From Methylovulum miyakonense HT12 (GTDB lineage: Bacteria; Pseudomonadota; Gammaproteobacteria; Methylococcales; Methylomonadaceae), in contig NZ_KB913025.1 of the NCBI RefSeq assembly GCF_000384075.1, positions 2,951,044 to 3,015,043 of the forward strand: a stretch of DNA of 64,000 nt, in the 5' to 3' direction. Below the pieces are notes generated by a model. That model was not told the origin of the DNA. It ran no database searches and saw nothing but the letters and a program-made list of their open reading frames with translations. A program made the translations under genes and the position numbers. Numbering within the stretch: the first letter of the stretch is position 1; every line of letters starts with the position of its first letter. Shown here piece after piece: positions 48,227 to 58,894 of this stretch.

Positions 48227-51200
48227 ATGAAGCCATCAACCTTCTTGTTTCTTGCCCTACAGGCGCTGCTGGCGCTATCCGCCGCCAATGCCGGAACCCT
48301 TGCGGCTTTGCCGGTCAAGGCTTCAGCGGAGCGGCCTGCGTTGTTGTTGGAATTGGGCGCCAAGCCGCCGTCGCTTGGCGTTGGCGATAACACGACGCGG
48401 GTGTTTGCAGGCGTAGTCCAGACCCATGAGGGCGACGCTTTAGTCCGTACCGATGACGATGACATCAGTTCGTTGCATCCCGGCTTCGGCAGTTGGACGC
48501 TCGGCTTCCGCTTCCCTATCAAACCCGGCCTCCCGGCCCAGCCGTATACCTTTTGGGCGCGTTGGCGGCAGGGCGGTGATCCCACTGTCTGCGTGCAAAC
48601 TTTCGAAGTCTGGGCTGGCCCCGACCCCTCCAAGCTGGAGCTGCGTGCGACGCTGCCCATGAAGCCCAAGGGCTGGGAATACGCCTGGATAGCCGCCGAA
48701 GCGCCGGTCAAGCTCAAGGCCGACGATGCCGTCATCGAGATACGCAACAGCGGGGCAGGGCATGACGCCAAGGTCTTCGACGCTTTCCTGCTCGCCCCGC
48801 CGTTGTCTTCGCTGCCTGAGACCGGCACGGCGGACAGGCCGCTGGTGCTGCTGGAGCTGGGCAAGACGCCAGCCTTTGCATCGGCGGAAAAAGACGCCGC
48901 CTTGCAAGTCCAAACCGGCGCGGCCACGGCCGGCCCCGGCGCTGGCTCACTGTTGACCGAAACAGACGAAGTCCAGGTTTTTCACCAGGGCTTCGGCAAC
49001 TGGGGCGCGTCGTTCCGTTTCGAACTCAACCCAGCGATAGCGCCGGGGCAATACCGGTTTTTTGCCCGCTACAAAAGCGGCGGCGAAGTCTCTCAAGTTA
49101 AGCAAAGCTTCACGGTCAAAGCCGGAGCTAAACCTGAACAACTGGCGGCGCGCGGCGATTTTACATTGACCAACACCACGCCCTGGGAATACCAGTGGTT
49201 GCAGGCCGCCGGGACAGTCACCGTATTGCCGGGCGACCGCTGGCTGGACATCGGCAACACCGGCAAAGCGGACGGGGCGAAAGTCTTCGACGCCTTTTTG
49301 CTGAAACTGGAGACGCCGCTGGGCGACTGGATGAACGCGGAACAGGCTGAGATCCGCAATCGCTTCCTGGTCTTGACCAAGTCCTTGCCGAACGTCGAGC
49401 GTCGCTTGCTAGTACTCGACGGCAAGGGCGGGCAGGGGGATGCCCTGTTTCGCGGCTTGGCATCCGCCGCCGCAAAGCCGCGCTACGAAAAACTGGCAGT
49501 GTCCTATTTGATAGGGCCGGATGCCGAAGCGCTGGCGCGCAGCCTGAATATCCCGGCGCTGCCCGCCGCCGTGATGACCGACGACCATTACGGCGTGCTC
49601 GGCGTCCTGAGCGAGCCTAAAAACGAAGGGCAGGCGGCGAAATTTCTCGCCGATCCCGGCAAAGCCGGAGCGATGCCCGCGCTGCCAGCCGTGGCGGCGG
49701 ACGCTGCCAAGCCGCTCAAGGGCGGCGTACCGGAAGCCTGGCTGGTGGGCGGCTTGCAGGACGGCTGGGCGGGCGTTTCGGTGTTCGGCCTGGATGGCGA
49801 AACCGTGCTGCGCCCGAATCCCGGCCAGCCCTACCTTAGCCTGCAAATGATGGGTGGGGAAATGCGCGCCTGGCGCGCCGCGGCCACGCAAGCCGACGGC
49901 TCCGCCGGCATCGAAGCCAGCACCCAGCATTCCTACGGCTGGTCGCGCGGCAGCGGCTATGCGCAACTCTATCTGCATGCGGATCAAACCACGCAGGCGC
50001 TGCTGCACCTGAAACAATCCGGCATCAAGACCGCCGCTTGGCTGGACGGGCAGCCTGTCAAATTGGCCGGTGATCCGAAGCCGCCCGCCGGATTTTCGGC
50101 GTCCACCGGCGAACAGCTAAAAACCTTGCTAAAGGGACTGACCACCGAAGGGCTGGTGGCAACGGCGTTGCCGGATCGGTCCGAAGCGCCGCAGCTCGCG
50201 ACCCTGGAACTATCGCAAGGCTGGCACAGCCTGCTGGTCAAGCTGGTGATGCAACACGGCGAAGGCCAGCGGTTTTACTTCGCAGGGAAGTTCACCGATC
50301 TGGACGGTAAACCTTTAGATGCCATCAAGACGCAACTGAGCGATCCCGGCGCCGATCTGGCGCTAAATAACATCGCCGCCAAGCTGCGCCCGCTGGTTTT
50401 CGTGGACGCACCGGCCAACTTGCCGCATCCGGGCGATGCGCTGAAACTGCGCGTGGATATGCGCTGGCATCCGCTCCTGGAGGAAACCAGTTTGCCCGCG
50501 CCGCTGCCGCGCTTTCAGGCAAAATTGCGTCTGCGCGTGGTCGATTACGGCGGCAACGAGGTTGCGGTGAAGGAAATAACCGGATCGTTCCCCGGCCAAG
50601 CCGAAGCAGACTTCGGCAAGATTGCCGGACCCGGCTATTACGCCGTTTATGCGTCCCTGCATACGCCCGATGGGAAGCTGATCATGAACTATCCCGCCGA
50701 TGGCTTTTCCGTCGTGCGCGGCACTGCCGAACAAAAACAACGGCTGGACAAGAAAAAACTCTGGAACAACGATTATTACGCGCTGGCCGACGGCGACAAG
50801 AGCTTCAAGCAGAAAGGCGGCTATTTCGCCTGGCTGCAGCGTATGGGTATCTATAAAAGCTACGGCTCTTATCCCGGCTTCGACCCGCAATACCGGCCTC
50901 AGTGGGAACGCGCGAAAAAGCTCGGCCTGGTGCTGTTCGCCGACTCTTCAGGCGATAGTTCCTGGCTGAACGACAATCCCGCGGACGGCCAAAACTTCAT
51001 CAACACGGCGGCGGCATTTACCCGCTACTTCAAGGCCACCAACGAGATCGACATACGCAACGAGCCTGAATGGCAAAAACTGCGCGAGCCCGCGCACTGG
51101 GTGGAGCGGGCCAAGTGGGAATACGAGCAGGCGCACAAGCAGCGCAGCGACGCCCATTACACCGGCGGCAGCCTGGTTCGGCCGGGGGAGGGCGGCTGGT

Positions 51201-51868
51201 TCAAACAGGTCTTGCAGCTGGGTCTGGATAAATATCAGGATGCCTGGGATGTCCATGCCTATCCGCAACAGCCGCCAAGTTTCGGAGGGGCTATCGGCAA
51301 CGGCTCGAATGAGGACGAGCGCGGCGTGCTGGCTGCTTACGCCAGCCTGGGCAAGAACAACAGCCTGCCGTTCTGGCTGGGCGAGACCGGAGCCAAGGCG
51401 ATGCACGGCTTGACCGGCCGCCGCTGGCAGGCGGAGCAGGCCGCGAAGATGGTCGCCTGGGCCAACAGCCGTAGCGACTACTTGGGCCTGGCTTTTTGCA
51501 TCGGCCACGAATACGACCTGGGCTACGGGCGGATTTGGGATTACTCGATGGGCCATAAACCCGGCGAGGCGGCGCTGTACACCGCCAGCGCGTTGATTGA
51601 CGGGCTGCCTTACCGGGCTTTCGACGCTAAGGACGCCAACATCCAGGCGGCTTATTTCGGCGACACGTTCATGATTTGGCGTACCGACGGGACGGCCGGA
51701 ACCTGGCGGATGCAGCTAACGCCCGGCAAGCCCTGGGTGCTGGTGGATGTGGTGGGTGCTGTCCGGAAATTGCCGGTTGACGCGGCCGGGAACGCCGACA
51801 TACCCATCTCAGCCAGCCCCGTGTATGTGTTGCCGCAGCTTGGGTATGAAAGGCTGACGGGCGCATAA
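48227..51868 (+). CDS. Large secreted glycoside hydrolase-like protein with duplicated N-terminal modules
   Basis: The 1213-residue protein has a signal peptide (FLFLALQALLALSAANA, about 1-22). Two homologous modules follow at about 30-190 and 200-365; both contain a RP.(V/L)LLELG start, an HQGFGNW / HPGFGSW motif and a KVFDAFLL end, so they are a tandem duplication of a carbohydrate-binding-like beta domain. The middle (about 370-830) is not recognised. The C-terminal part (about 840-1130) looks like a clan-A TIM barrel, with acid/base candidate Glu946 in IDIRNEPEW and nucleophile candidate Glu1053 in FWLGETGAK. I infer a secreted polysaccharide hydrolase, but substrate and family number are unknown. 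It is divergent from the pseudokinase operon and GC-rich compared with the left part of the window. Confidence 0.7.
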   Translation: MKPSTFLFLALQALLALSAANAGTLAALPVKASAERPALLLELGAKPPSLGVGDNTTRVFAGVVQTHEGDALVRTDDDDISSLHPGFGSWTLGFRFPIKPGLPAQPYTFWARWRQGGDPTVCVQTFEVWAGPDPSKLELRATLPMKPKGWEYAWIAAEAPVKLKADDAVIEIRNSGAGHDAKVFDAFLLAPPLSSLPETGTADRPLVLLELGKTPAFASAEKDAALQVQTGAATAGPGAGSLLTETDEVQVFHQGFGNWGASFRFELNPAIAPGQYRFFARYKSGGEVSQVKQSFTVKAGAKPEQLAARGDFTLTNTTPWEYQWLQAAGTVTVLPGDRWLDIGNTGKADGAKVFDAFLLKLETPLGDWMNAEQAEIRNRFLVLTKSLPNVERRLLVLDGKGGQGDALFRGLASAAAKPRYEKLAVSYLIGPDAEALARSLNIPALPAAVMTDDHYGVLGVLSEPKNEGQAAKFLADPGKAGAMPALPAVAADAAKPLKGGVPEAWLVGGLQDGWAGVSVFGLDGETVLRPNPGQPYLSLQMMGGEMRAWRAAATQADGSAGIEASTQHSYGWSRGSGYAQLYLHADQTTQALLHLKQSGIKTAAWLDGQPVKLAGDPKPPAGFSASTGEQLKTLLKGLTTEGLVATALPDRSEAPQLATLELSQGWHSLLVKLVMQHGEGQRFYFAGKFTDLDGKPLDAIKTQLSDPGADLALNNIAAKLRPLVFVDAPANLPHPGDALKLRVDMRWHPLLEETSLPAPLPRFQAKLRLRVVDYGGNEVAVKEITGSFPGQAEADFGKIAGPGYYAVYASLHTPDGKLIMNYPADGFSVVRGTAEQKQRLDKKKLWNNDYYALADGDKSFKQKGGYFAWLQRMGIYKSYGSYPGFDPQYRPQWERAKKLGLVLFADSSGDSSWLNDNPADGQNFINTAAAFTRYFKATNEIDIRNEPEWQKLREPAHWVERAKWEYEQAHKQRSDAHYTGGSLVRPGEGGWFKQVLQLGLDKYQDAWDVHAYPQQPPSFGGAIGNGSNEDERGVLAAYASLGKNNSLPFWLGETGAKAMHGLTGRRWQAEQAAKMVAWANSRSDYLGLAFCIGHEYDLGYGRIWDYSMGHKPGEAALYTASALIDGLPYRAFDAKDANIQAAYFGDTFMIWRTDGTAGTWRMQLTPGKPWVLVDVVGAVRKLPVDAAGNADIPISASPVYVLPQLGYERLTGA

Positions 51869-51934
51869 GCGGTAAGGCGGGTGTTGATGCCCCAGGGGGA
51901 TCAGCGTACCTTTTTGGATAGGATGTGGCTTTAA

Positions 51935-52078
51935 CATCTGATGTTACGCAGACATTTTCTGCGAGTTGAAAATAAATAATGATGAGTCGCTAGTTCGTAG
52001 GTTGGGTTACGCTATCGCTCGGCAACCGCTCCCGGCGTTGCCCTACCTCCTGCATCCATGTAGTTGTAACCCAACCTA
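51935..52078. repeat. Composite repeat: MITE end fused to GTAGGTTGGG palindrome
   Basis: CATCTGATGTTACGCAGAC and TTGAAAATAAATAA at 51935-51979 match the left end of the MITE at 43979. From 51997 the GTAGGTTGGGTTACGCTATC palindrome begins, ending CCCAACCTA near 52078, with CTCCTGCATCCATGTAG inside. It lies in the 220-base gap between the hydrolase gene and the ABC permease gene and holds no coding frame. Confidence 0.75.
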
Positions 52079-52091
52079 ATGCGCATCCGCA

Positions 52092-53216
52092 TCAGGCCAT
52101 CGAACTGATGGTCTTACGGAACCGTGACAGCGCCATTAAAAAGAATACGCCCCCGATCACCATCAGCGCCGCGAACTGCGGCCAAACAATGCCCAAACCC
52201 CCGCCCCGGAACAGGATGGCCTGCGCCAGCGCGACAAAATGCGTGGTCGGCGCCACCAGCATGATGTCTTGCACGAACTGCGGCATGCTTTCGCGCGGTG
52301 TCGTGCCGCCGGACAGCATCTCTAGCGGCAGCAGCGTGATGATCATCAACAGGCCCATTTGCGGCATCGAGCGGGCGACGGTGCCCAGGAATATCCCCAT
52401 CGAGGTCGTCGCGAACAAATGCAGCGCCATGCCGACGACGAACAAGGTGATGGAGCCTTCGATAGGCACCGCCAGCGCGCCCTCCACGATAAAGACGAGG
52501 GACGCCGTCGCCACGACGATGACGACCAGACCCATGGACCAGACCTTGGCCATCATGATTTCAAACGGCGTCAGCGGCATCACCAGCAAATGCTCGATGG
52601 TGCCGTGCTCGCGTTCGCGGATCAGCGCCGCGCCGGTCAAGACGATGGACAGCATGGTGATGCTGTTGACCAGCTCCATCACCGACCCGAACCACGCCAA
52701 ATCCAGGTTCGGGTTGAAGCGCGCCCGTACTTCCAAATCCACCGGCAGCGTCGCCAACGCCCGATGTCCTTGCACAAAGGCGCTGACTTCGCTGGTAATG
52801 ATGTTGTGGATATAGCCGTTGCCGACGTAGGCCTGGGACATGCGCGTCGCATCGACGTTGACCTGTATGGTGGGTTCGCGCCCGGCCAGCACGTCGCGCT
52901 GGAAATCGGGCGGGATGTCGATGACGAAGGTGTACAGCCCGGTGTCCATGCCGGGATCGGCGGCGTATTGGTCGATCAGCACCGGCGGTAGGAAGTACGG
53001 CGGATAAAAGGCGTTGATGATGCGCTGCGACAATTGCGAGCGGTCTTCGTCAATGACCGCGATAGGCGCCTTGTTCAGAGCGCCGGGCAGGCCGGTCGCG
53101 GTCAGGTAGACCGAACCCGTGAACGAGAACAGGATCAAAACCATCATCACCCGGTCGCGGCTCAGGCTGCGCAGCTCCTTGATGCCAAGATGGAAAATAT
53201 TGAGCAAGGTATGCAC
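52092..53216 (-). CDS. ABC-2 type transporter permease (YhhJ/YbhR-like)
   Basis: The product has 374 residues from the GTG at 53216, preceded by AGGAG; longer in-frame starts lie inside the upstream gene. One N-terminal helix (about 20-42) is followed by a large extracytoplasmic domain (about 45-180, DEDRSQLSQRIINAF, DIPPDFQRDVLAG) and five C-terminal helices with LIREREHGTIEHLLVMPLT, the ABC-2 signature. It begins three bases after the stop of the RbbA-like ATPase gene and forms the second permease half of that exporter. The order HlyD-RbbA-YhhJ matches E. coli yhiI-rbbA-yhhJ. Substrate unknown; drug or lipid export is likely. Confidence 0.9.
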   Translation of the reverse strand: MHTLLNIFHLGIKELRSLSRDRVMMVLILFSFTGSVYLTATGLPGALNKAPIAVIDEDRSQLSQRIINAFYPPYFLPPVLIDQYAADPGMDTGLYTFVIDIPPDFQRDVLAGREPTIQVNVDATRMSQAYVGNGYIHNIITSEVSAFVQGHRALATLPVDLEVRARFNPNLDLAWFGSVMELVNSITMLSIVLTGAALIREREHGTIEHLLVMPLTPFEIMMAKVWSMGLVVIVVATASLVFIVEGALAVPIEGSITLFVVGMALHLFATTSMGIFLGTVARSMPQMGLLMIITLLPLEMLSGGTTPRESMPQFVQDIMLVAPTTHFVALAQAILFRGGGLGIVWPQFAALMVIGGVFFLMALSRFRKTISSMA

Positions 53217-53218
53217 GG

Positions 53219-55975
53219 CTAACGCTCCTGTTTGTGCAGCAGCAACACGCTGATGCCGAGTATCACCGGAATCGCCAGCACCAGCGGCAGCAGCGACCAA
53301 CTCAGGTCGGCGAAACCCAGTGCCTTCGAGAAGGTGCCGCGGCTAATCAGCAGAAAATACGTGGCCGGAAAAATTTCCCCGATAACGCGCGCGCCGCCTT
53401 CCAGCGACGACACCGGGTCGATCAGGCCGGAAAAGCGCATCGACGGTATGATGGTGGCGATCGCCGTGGCGAAGATCGCGGCAATTTGGGTGCGGGTGAA
53501 GGCCGAGATCAGAAAACCCAGGCCGGTCGCCGAAGCCACGTACAGCAGCGCGCCGACCGTCAACAGCAAAAAATTGCCCTTGTGCGGCACGCCAAATACG
53601 GTCACCGCTAGCAGGCACACCAAAAAGAAATTGACCATCCCTAAGCCGATGTAAGGCAGTTGCTTGCCAAGCAGAAATTCCAGGCGGGTCACTGGCGTGA
53701 CGTACAGGTTGATGATGGAGCCGAGTTCCTTCTCGCGCACCACGCTGAGCGCGCTGAGCATGGCCGAGATCAGCATCAGCAGCATCGGCACCATCGCCGG
53801 GACGATGTCCGGCAGGCTTTTGACGTCCGGGTTGTAGCGATAGCGCGTCTCGATGCCCATGAGCCCGGCCGCAACGTGGTCGGTGGCATGGCGGCGCACC
53901 TGCTCAGAGAGCCAGGTCTGGTGCATCGCCTGCACGTAGCCGAGCACGTTTTCGGCGCGGCTGGGCATGGATCCGTCCACCCAAGCGCCGATTTTGACCG
54001 GATTGCCGCGCGCCAGGTCGCGGGCGAAGTTGGGCGGTATCTCCAAGGCCAGGCTCAGCTCGCCGCTGCGCATGCGCCGGTCCAGCTCGTCGTAATCGGC
54101 GATTGGCGGTTTGGCCGTGAAATAACGTGAGCCGCCCAGGTCCAGCGCGTAATTGTTGCTGAGCGTGGTCTGGTCGCGGTCAAGCACGGCGAAACGCAGG
54201 TTCTCGACATCAATGCTGATGCCGTAGCCCATGATGAACATCAGGAACACCGTGCCAAGCAGCGCGATGGAGCCGCGTATCGGGTCGCGGCGCAGCTCCA
54301 TGCCTTCGCGCAGGGTGTAGCTGAATAGGCGCAGCAGGCTGAAGCGGGGGCTGGGCCGGGTGGTTTGGGGAGGCGTCCGTGGCGATGGGTTGGCAATGGG
54401 GAGGGGGGCTTCGGCCGGCCCGTCATCCAGCCCGCTCGCTGCCTTCAGATAGGCGATGAAGGCCTGCTCCAACGTGGCTTGCCCGCTGCGTTCGACCAGC
54501 TCGGCGGGGCTGCCCGAAGCCAGCACCTTGCCCGCGTGCATCAGCGAGATACGGTCGCAACGTTCGGCTTCGTTCATGAAATGCGTGGAGATGAACACGG
54601 TGACCCGGTCATTGCGGGCGAGTCCGACGATCAGTTCCCAAAACCTATCGCGCGCGATTGGATCGACGCCGGAGGTCGGCTCGTCCAGGATCAGCAAATC
54701 GGGGCCGTGGATGACGGCGACCGCCAGCGACAGGCGTTGGCGTAGCCCCAGCGGCAATGAATCGGGCATGGCGTCCAGCGCCTCGGTTAGCATGAAGCGT
54801 TCGGCCATTTCGGCGATGCGTCCGGGTATTTTGGTGTCGGGCAAGTGGAACAGCTTGGCGTGCAATTCCAGGTTTTGCCGTACGCTCAGTTCGGCGTACA
54901 GGGAGAACGCTTGCGACATGTAGCCGACCCGCTGGCGGGTGGCCATGTTGCCGGCATCGACGATTTGGCCTAACAGCCGCGCCTCGCCTTCACTGGGTTG
55001 CAGCAGGCCGGTCAGCATCTTCATGGTCGTCGATTTGCCGCAGCCGTTGGAACCGAGAAAACCGAAGATTTCGCCGCGCTCTATCGCCAGGCTGACATTA
55101 TCGACGGCGGTAAAGCCGTCAAAACGCATCGTCAAGCCTTGCGCGGCGATGGCGATGCGGTCCTCGCCATCGCCGTTAACGCGCGGCGGTATCACGACCG
55201 CGCGGTGGTCTTTACGCTTGGCCTCGGGCAACAGGCGGATGAAGGCGGCTTCCAGGTCGTCGGCGCCGGTGCGCGCCTTCAGCTCGGCGGCCGTGCCGGT
55301 GGCCAGCAGCTTGCCGGCGTCCATCGCCACCAGCCAGTCGAAACGCTCGGCTTCGTCCATATAGGCGGTCGAGACCAGGACGCTCATGCCAGCGTGGCGG
55401 GTGCGCAGACGGGCGATCAAATCCCAGAATTGGGCCCGCGACAAAGGGTCGACGCCAGTGGTCGGCTCGTCCAGCACCAGCAGGTCGGGATCGTGGATCA
55501 ATGCGCAGCATAAGCCTAGTTTCTGTTTCATGCCGCCCGACAACTGTCCGGCGGGACGGTCTTGGAAGGGCGCGAGGCCAGTGCTATCCAGTAATTCGGC
55601 GATGCGCCGGTGGCGTTCGGCGCGTCCGAGGCCGAACAGGCGGCCAAAGAAATCGACATTTTCGAACACCGAGAGCGTCAGGTAGAGGTTTTTGCCCAGG
55701 CCTTGCGGCATGTAGGCGATTTTTGGGCAAACCGCACGGCGGTGGGCGGCGTCGGCCATGTCGCCGCCTAAGACTTCGATGCGGCCTTGCTGCAACTTGC
55801 GCGCGCCAGTCAACAGCGACATCAGGCTGGATTTGCCGACGCCGTCGGGGCCGATCAGCCCGACCATCTGGTTGGCGGGGATGTCCAGGCCCAGGCCGTC
55901 CAGCGCCCTCGTGTCGTGATAACGCAGGCTGACGTTGTCGATGCGGACGACTGGCGCGGGTTTGCCTGTGCCCAT
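53219..55975 (-). CDS. rbbA: RbbA-like fused ABC transporter (ATPase-ATPase-permease)
   Basis: The product has 918 residues, the same layout and nearly the same length as E. coli RbbA/YhiH. The first nucleotide-binding domain (about 8-240) has Walker [11 protein letters not shown], signature [13 protein letters not shown] and Walker [14 protein letters not shown]. The second (about 265-505) has [30 protein letters not shown] and [13 protein letters not shown]. The permease part (about 560-918) is ABC-2 type with [19 protein letters not shown]. coli RbbA was reported as ribosome-associated, but its operon context suggests an efflux pump. Start and stop are fused to neighbours: TAATG with the HlyD gene and a three-base gap to the permease. 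Confidence 0.93.
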   Translation of the reverse strand: MGTGKPAPVVRIDNVSLRYHDTRALDGLGLDIPANQMVGLIGPDGVGKSSLMSLLTGARKLQQGRIEVLGGDMADAAHRRAVCPKIAYMPQGLGKNLYLTLSVFENVDFFGRLFGLGRAERHRRIAELLDSTGLAPFQDRPAGQLSGGMKQKLGLCCALIHDPDLLVLDEPTTGVDPLSRAQFWDLIARLRTRHAGMSVLVSTAYMDEAERFDWLVAMDAGKLLATGTAAELKARTGADDLEAAFIRLLPEAKRKDHRAVVIPPRVNGDGEDRIAIAAQGLTMRFDGFTAVDNVSLAIERGEIFGFLGSNGCGKSTTMKMLTGLLQPSEGEARLLGQIVDAGNMATRQRVGYMSQAFSLYAELSVRQNLELHAKLFHLPDTKIPGRIAEMAERFMLTEALDAMPDSLPLGLRQRLSLAVAVIHGPDLLILDEPTSGVDPIARDRFWELIVGLARNDRVTVFISTHFMNEAERCDRISLMHAGKVLASGSPAELVERSGQATLEQAFIAYLKAASGLDDGPAEAPLPIANPSPRTPPQTTRPSPRFSLLRLFSYTLREGMELRRDPIRGSIALLGTVFLMFIMGYGISIDVENLRFAVLDRDQTTLSNNYALDLGGSRYFTAKPPIADYDELDRRMRSGELSLALEIPPNFARDLARGNPVKIGAWVDGSMPSRAENVLGYVQAMHQTWLSEQVRRHATDHVAAGLMGIETRYRYNPDVKSLPDIVPAMVPMLLMLISAMLSALSVVREKELGSIINLYVTPVTRLEFLLGKQLPYIGLGMVNFFLVCLLAVTVFGVPHKGNFLLLTVGALLYVASATGLGFLISAFTRTQIAAIFATAIATIIPSMRFSGLIDPVSSLEGGARVIGEIFPATYFLLISRGTFSKALGFADLSWSLLPLVLAIPVILGISVLLLHKQER

Positions 55976-57030
55976 TATGGCAGTTTGACCTGTAGCCCGG
56001 CGGGCCAGCTGGCTTTCGCGTCGAGCTTGACATAAGCCGTGCCGGGCACGCCGGTCTTGACTTGCTGGATGTGCTGCTTCAGCAACTCGGCGTCTATCCG
56101 GGCGCGGATACGGAACATCAGTTTCAGGCGCTCGCTTTCCGTTTCCACCGTTTTCGGCGTGAACTGGGCGACGCTGGCGACAAAGCTGGCCTTGGCCGGG
56201 ATCACGTAACCCGGCAAGGCGTCGAACACCAGATGGATGTCGCTGCCGAGCGCGACCTTGCCGGCCGCTTCGGTGGGCAAAAAGAAGGTCATGTAAACGT
56301 CGGACAAATCCACCATGTTCAGCACGCGGCCGCCAGCGGCCAGCACTTCGCCCGGCTCGGCGACGCGGTACTGGATGCGGCCGTCGCGAGGGGCTTTCAG
56401 TTCGCTGTCGTCAATGTCCGCCTGTAGCCGGGCAACGGTCGCCTTGACCGCCTCGATCACCGATTGCGCCTGGATTACTTGTGATTTCGCGGCGGCTATG
56501 CTGGCTTGCGCCGCGGCGACTTGCGCTTGAGCCGTCCTTATCGCCGCTTGCATGCCTAACACTCGTGCGCGGTTGTCGTCGACTTCTTGCTGCGGCGTCG
56601 CGCCTTCGCCAACCAGCCGTTGCGAACGCCCCAAGCGTTTGGCGGCGGCATCGGCTTCGGCTTGGTGTTGGGCGACGACGGCTTGCGCCGCCGTGTATTC
56701 GCTTTCGCGCTGGGTCACGATGGCTAGGGCAGTCTGGTAAGCATTTTCGGCTTCGCGGACTTTGGCCAGCGCCTCGGCCTGCTGGGCATGCAACACTTCC
56801 GTGTCCATGCGCGCCAACACCGTCCCGGCCGTCACGAAATCACCTTCCCGTGCGAGTATTTCAACAACGCGCCCCGGCGTTTTGGTGGCGATATTGATTT
56901 CGGTGGCCTCGATCCGGCCATTGCCAGTGACAATGCCCGCAGGCAGGCCAGTTGGGCGCAGCAGCCAGGCTAAGGCAAGCGCCAGGACAATGGCGCCGCC
57001 GATCAGAATCCAGATGGTTTGTTTGTTCAT
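55975..57030 (-). CDS. HlyD/YhiI-type periplasmic adaptor
   Basis: The product has 351 residues from the ATG at 57030; a frame upstream to 57081 is in repeat-flanking DNA. One N-terminal membrane helix ([20 protein letters not shown]) precedes a barrel-sandwich lipoyl-like domain (about 45-80, [20 protein letters not shown]), a long coiled-coil hairpin rich in Ala and Gln (about 80-205) and a beta-barrel with [18 protein letters not shown]. This is the membrane fusion protein that links the RbbA/permease pump to an outer-membrane channel. The stop overlaps the rbbA start (TAATG). Confidence 0.93.
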   Translation of the reverse strand: MNKQTIWILIGGAIVLALALAWLLRPTGLPAGIVTGNGRIEATEINIATKTPGRVVEILAREGDFVTAGTVLARMDTEVLHAQQAEALAKVREAENAYQTALAIVTQRESEYTAAQAVVAQHQAEADAAAKRLGRSQRLVGEGATPQQEVDDNRARVLGMQAAIRTAQAQVAAAQASIAAAKSQVIQAQSVIEAVKATVARLQADIDDSELKAPRDGRIQYRVAEPGEVLAAGGRVLNMVDLSDVYMTFFLPTEAAGKVALGSDIHLVFDALPGYVIPAKASFVASVAQFTPKTVETESERLKLMFRIRARIDAELLKQHIQQVKTGVPGTAYVKLDAKASWPAGLQVKLP

Positions 57031-57057
57031 GAGTTTCCCACAAATAGAATCATGTTG

Positions 57058-57149
57058 GTTGGGGTGACCCCTAAAGGGCATAAAACGTTAGGAACCCCAA
57101 CAATAGCCTATGCATCGGAGAATGTTGGGGTTCCTAACCTCACCCCAAC
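57058..57149. repeat. GTTGGGGT palindrome between HlyD and NodT genes
   Basis: The ends GTTGGGGTGA and TCACCCCAAC-like CACCCCAAC are inverted copies, and inside lie TTAGGAACCCCAAC and GTTGGGGTTCCTAA as a perfect inner pair. It shares GGGCATAAAACG with the repeat at 11008. It stands between two genes of one apparent operon, where a stem of this size could adjust relative expression. Confidence 0.8.
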
Positions 57150-57153
57150 GCCC

Positions 57154-58560
57154 TCAATGTGCCGCATCCGCCCCGCCACCCAGCGCCTTATACACGGCGA
57201 TCAGGTTGGTCGCGGTCGCGGCCTGCGAGCGGGCCAGGTCGATTTCGGCCACATAAAGGGTACGTTGCGCATCCAGCACGTCAAGAAAGGAGATGACGCC
57301 TTCCTGATAACGCAATTGCGACAAGCGTACCGATTCCTGCTGGTCGGCAACCGCACGGGCCAGCGCTTGCCTGCGGATTTCTTCCTGCAAATAGCGGGTC
57401 AAGGCGGTTTCGGTTTCCTGTAACGCTTCCAGCACCGCCTTTTCGTAAGCCAGGTAAGCTTCTTTTTGCTTGGCGTTGGCCAGGTCGATGCCCGCTTGGA
57501 TGCGGCCGAAATTGAGTAAGGGCTGCACTAGGTTGCCGACTGTGCCGTAGGAGAACGCCGCCGATTTGAACAGGCTTTCGATGTCGGTGTTGCGTAAGCC
57601 CAAAAAGGCGGACAGCGAGATTTTCGGGAACAGTTCGGCCACTGCCGCCCCTTGCATGGCGGTGGCCGCCGCCAGTTGGCGCTCGGCTGCGCGAAGGTCC
57701 GGGCGGTGGCGTAGGGTCTCGGCTGGCGACGTCAAAACCTCCCGTCCCGGTGCCGCCGGGACGGTACCTGGCGTCTTTAACGTGGTTGCCAGCGAGCCTG
57801 GTTTTTGTCCGACCAAGACTTCCAATTGGCGTAAGGTGGCGACTAGATTGGCTTCCAATGTCGGCAGTTGGGATGCGGTGGTCTCGGCTTGCGCGCGTGC
57901 CCGCACCACGTCGTGCCGTGCGTTGACGCCTTCGTTGAAGAGTTTCTCGGTCAATGCCAGCGTGCGTTGTTGCGATTCCAGATTCGAACGGGTGATGCGC
58001 AATTGGTTTTGTAAGCTACGGTATTCTATGTAACTGCGGGCCAGATCGGAGGTCAAGGTCACCAATGCTTGGCGGTACTGTTCGCCAGCCGCATCGAGCT
58101 CGGCGGACGCCGCCTCCAGCCGCCGTTGCAGGCGGCCGAACAAATCAACTTCCCATAACGCATCAAAACCCAGTTCAAACATATTGTATTTGATGCCGGG
58201 CGCCAAGCCGGGGAAGGGGTTTTCGTTACGTTGCGCACCGGCTTTGGCGGCGACGGTCGGGAACAGTTCGGCGCGGGCGCCACGACGTTCGGCACGGGCC
58301 TGGTCGACACGGGCCAGGGCTATCTTGATGTCCAGGTTGCCGGCCAGGGCCTTATCCATCAGATGGTCCAGTTGGGTGTCACCGAAGTTTTTCCACCAGA
58401 TTTTCAAGTCCCCAAGGTTGGCTTGCTTCAGGTTCGCCGCCGGTTTTGCCTGCCAATGGTTTGGGGTTGCCGGAGCCATTTCGTGATAATCCGGCCCCAT
58501 CGAGCATCCCGCCAAACCGCCCAGAACGAATAATCCGCAAATTTTATGCATTATGGCCAT
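57154..58560 (-). CDS. NodT/OprM-type outer-membrane efflux lipoprotein
   Basis: The 468-residue protein has a signal peptide with lipobox LAGC (FVLGGLAGCSMGPDY, lipidated Cys at about 20). Two outer-membrane efflux protein domains follow, with the helical repeats LARSYIEYRSLQNQLRI and FNEGVNARHDVVRARAQAE in the first half and RPDLRAAERQLAAATAMQGA and RYQEGVISFLDVLDAQRTL in the second. It forms the outer-membrane channel for the HlyD-RbbA-permease pump encoded after it. A palindromic repeat lies between it and the HlyD gene. The start is the ATG at 58560, or MHKI three codons on. Confidence 0.94.
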   Translation of the reverse strand: MAIMHKICGLFVLGGLAGCSMGPDYHEMAPATPNHWQAKPAANLKQANLGDLKIWWKNFGDTQLDHLMDKALAGNLDIKIALARVDQARAERRGARAELFPTVAAKAGAQRNENPFPGLAPGIKYNMFELGFDALWEVDLFGRLQRRLEAASAELDAAGEQYRQALVTLTSDLARSYIEYRSLQNQLRITRSNLESQQRTLALTEKLFNEGVNARHDVVRARAQAETTASQLPTLEANLVATLRQLEVLVGQKPGSLATTLKTPGTVPAAPGREVLTSPAETLRHRPDLRAAERQLAAATAMQGAAVAELFPKISLSAFLGLRNTDIESLFKSAAFSYGTVGNLVQPLLNFGRIQAGIDLANAKQKEAYLAYEKAVLEALQETETALTRYLQEEIRRQALARAVADQQESVRLSQLRYQEGVISFLDVLDAQRTLYVAEIDLARSQAATATNLIAVYKALGGGADAAH

Positions 58561-58894
58561 GCCTTTTGAGTGATAAAGAGACGGTCGTGAATTAGGCGCT
58601 ATTTTGCCGCATTGGGCATAACGTTCGGCCCAAGATTATAAGGTTTGTCTATCACATCGTTGAATAAAATCATTTGACGTTACCAAATTGGCGGCATTGT
58701 CATGCCAAGCCAGCAGCATGTCCGTAGGCAAGCGGCATTTTGTGGCTGAAAAAACTTGACCCTTACAATTGTTTTCCCATACCCTTGAAGGGCTTTAGGG
58801 CAACAATTAGGCCAGGCCTTTGGAACCCCTTCCGGCATAGCCGGGGATGTGCCCTGATCAAAATGCCCGCTTAACCTTAGGTCGCCGGAGGCAC
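58561..58894. other. Divergent intergenic region
   Basis: These 330 bases lie between the starts of the NodT gene (minus) and the DUF2238 gene (plus). Both promoters should be here, but I see no clear elements, no gene and no long repeat. Confidence 0.4.

Noticed and set aside
52108-52815. Plus-strand open frame of 235 codons opposite the ABC-2 permease
   Set aside because: The minus-strand permease has the expected operon spacing, start site and membrane helices; the plus-strand frame has none of these.
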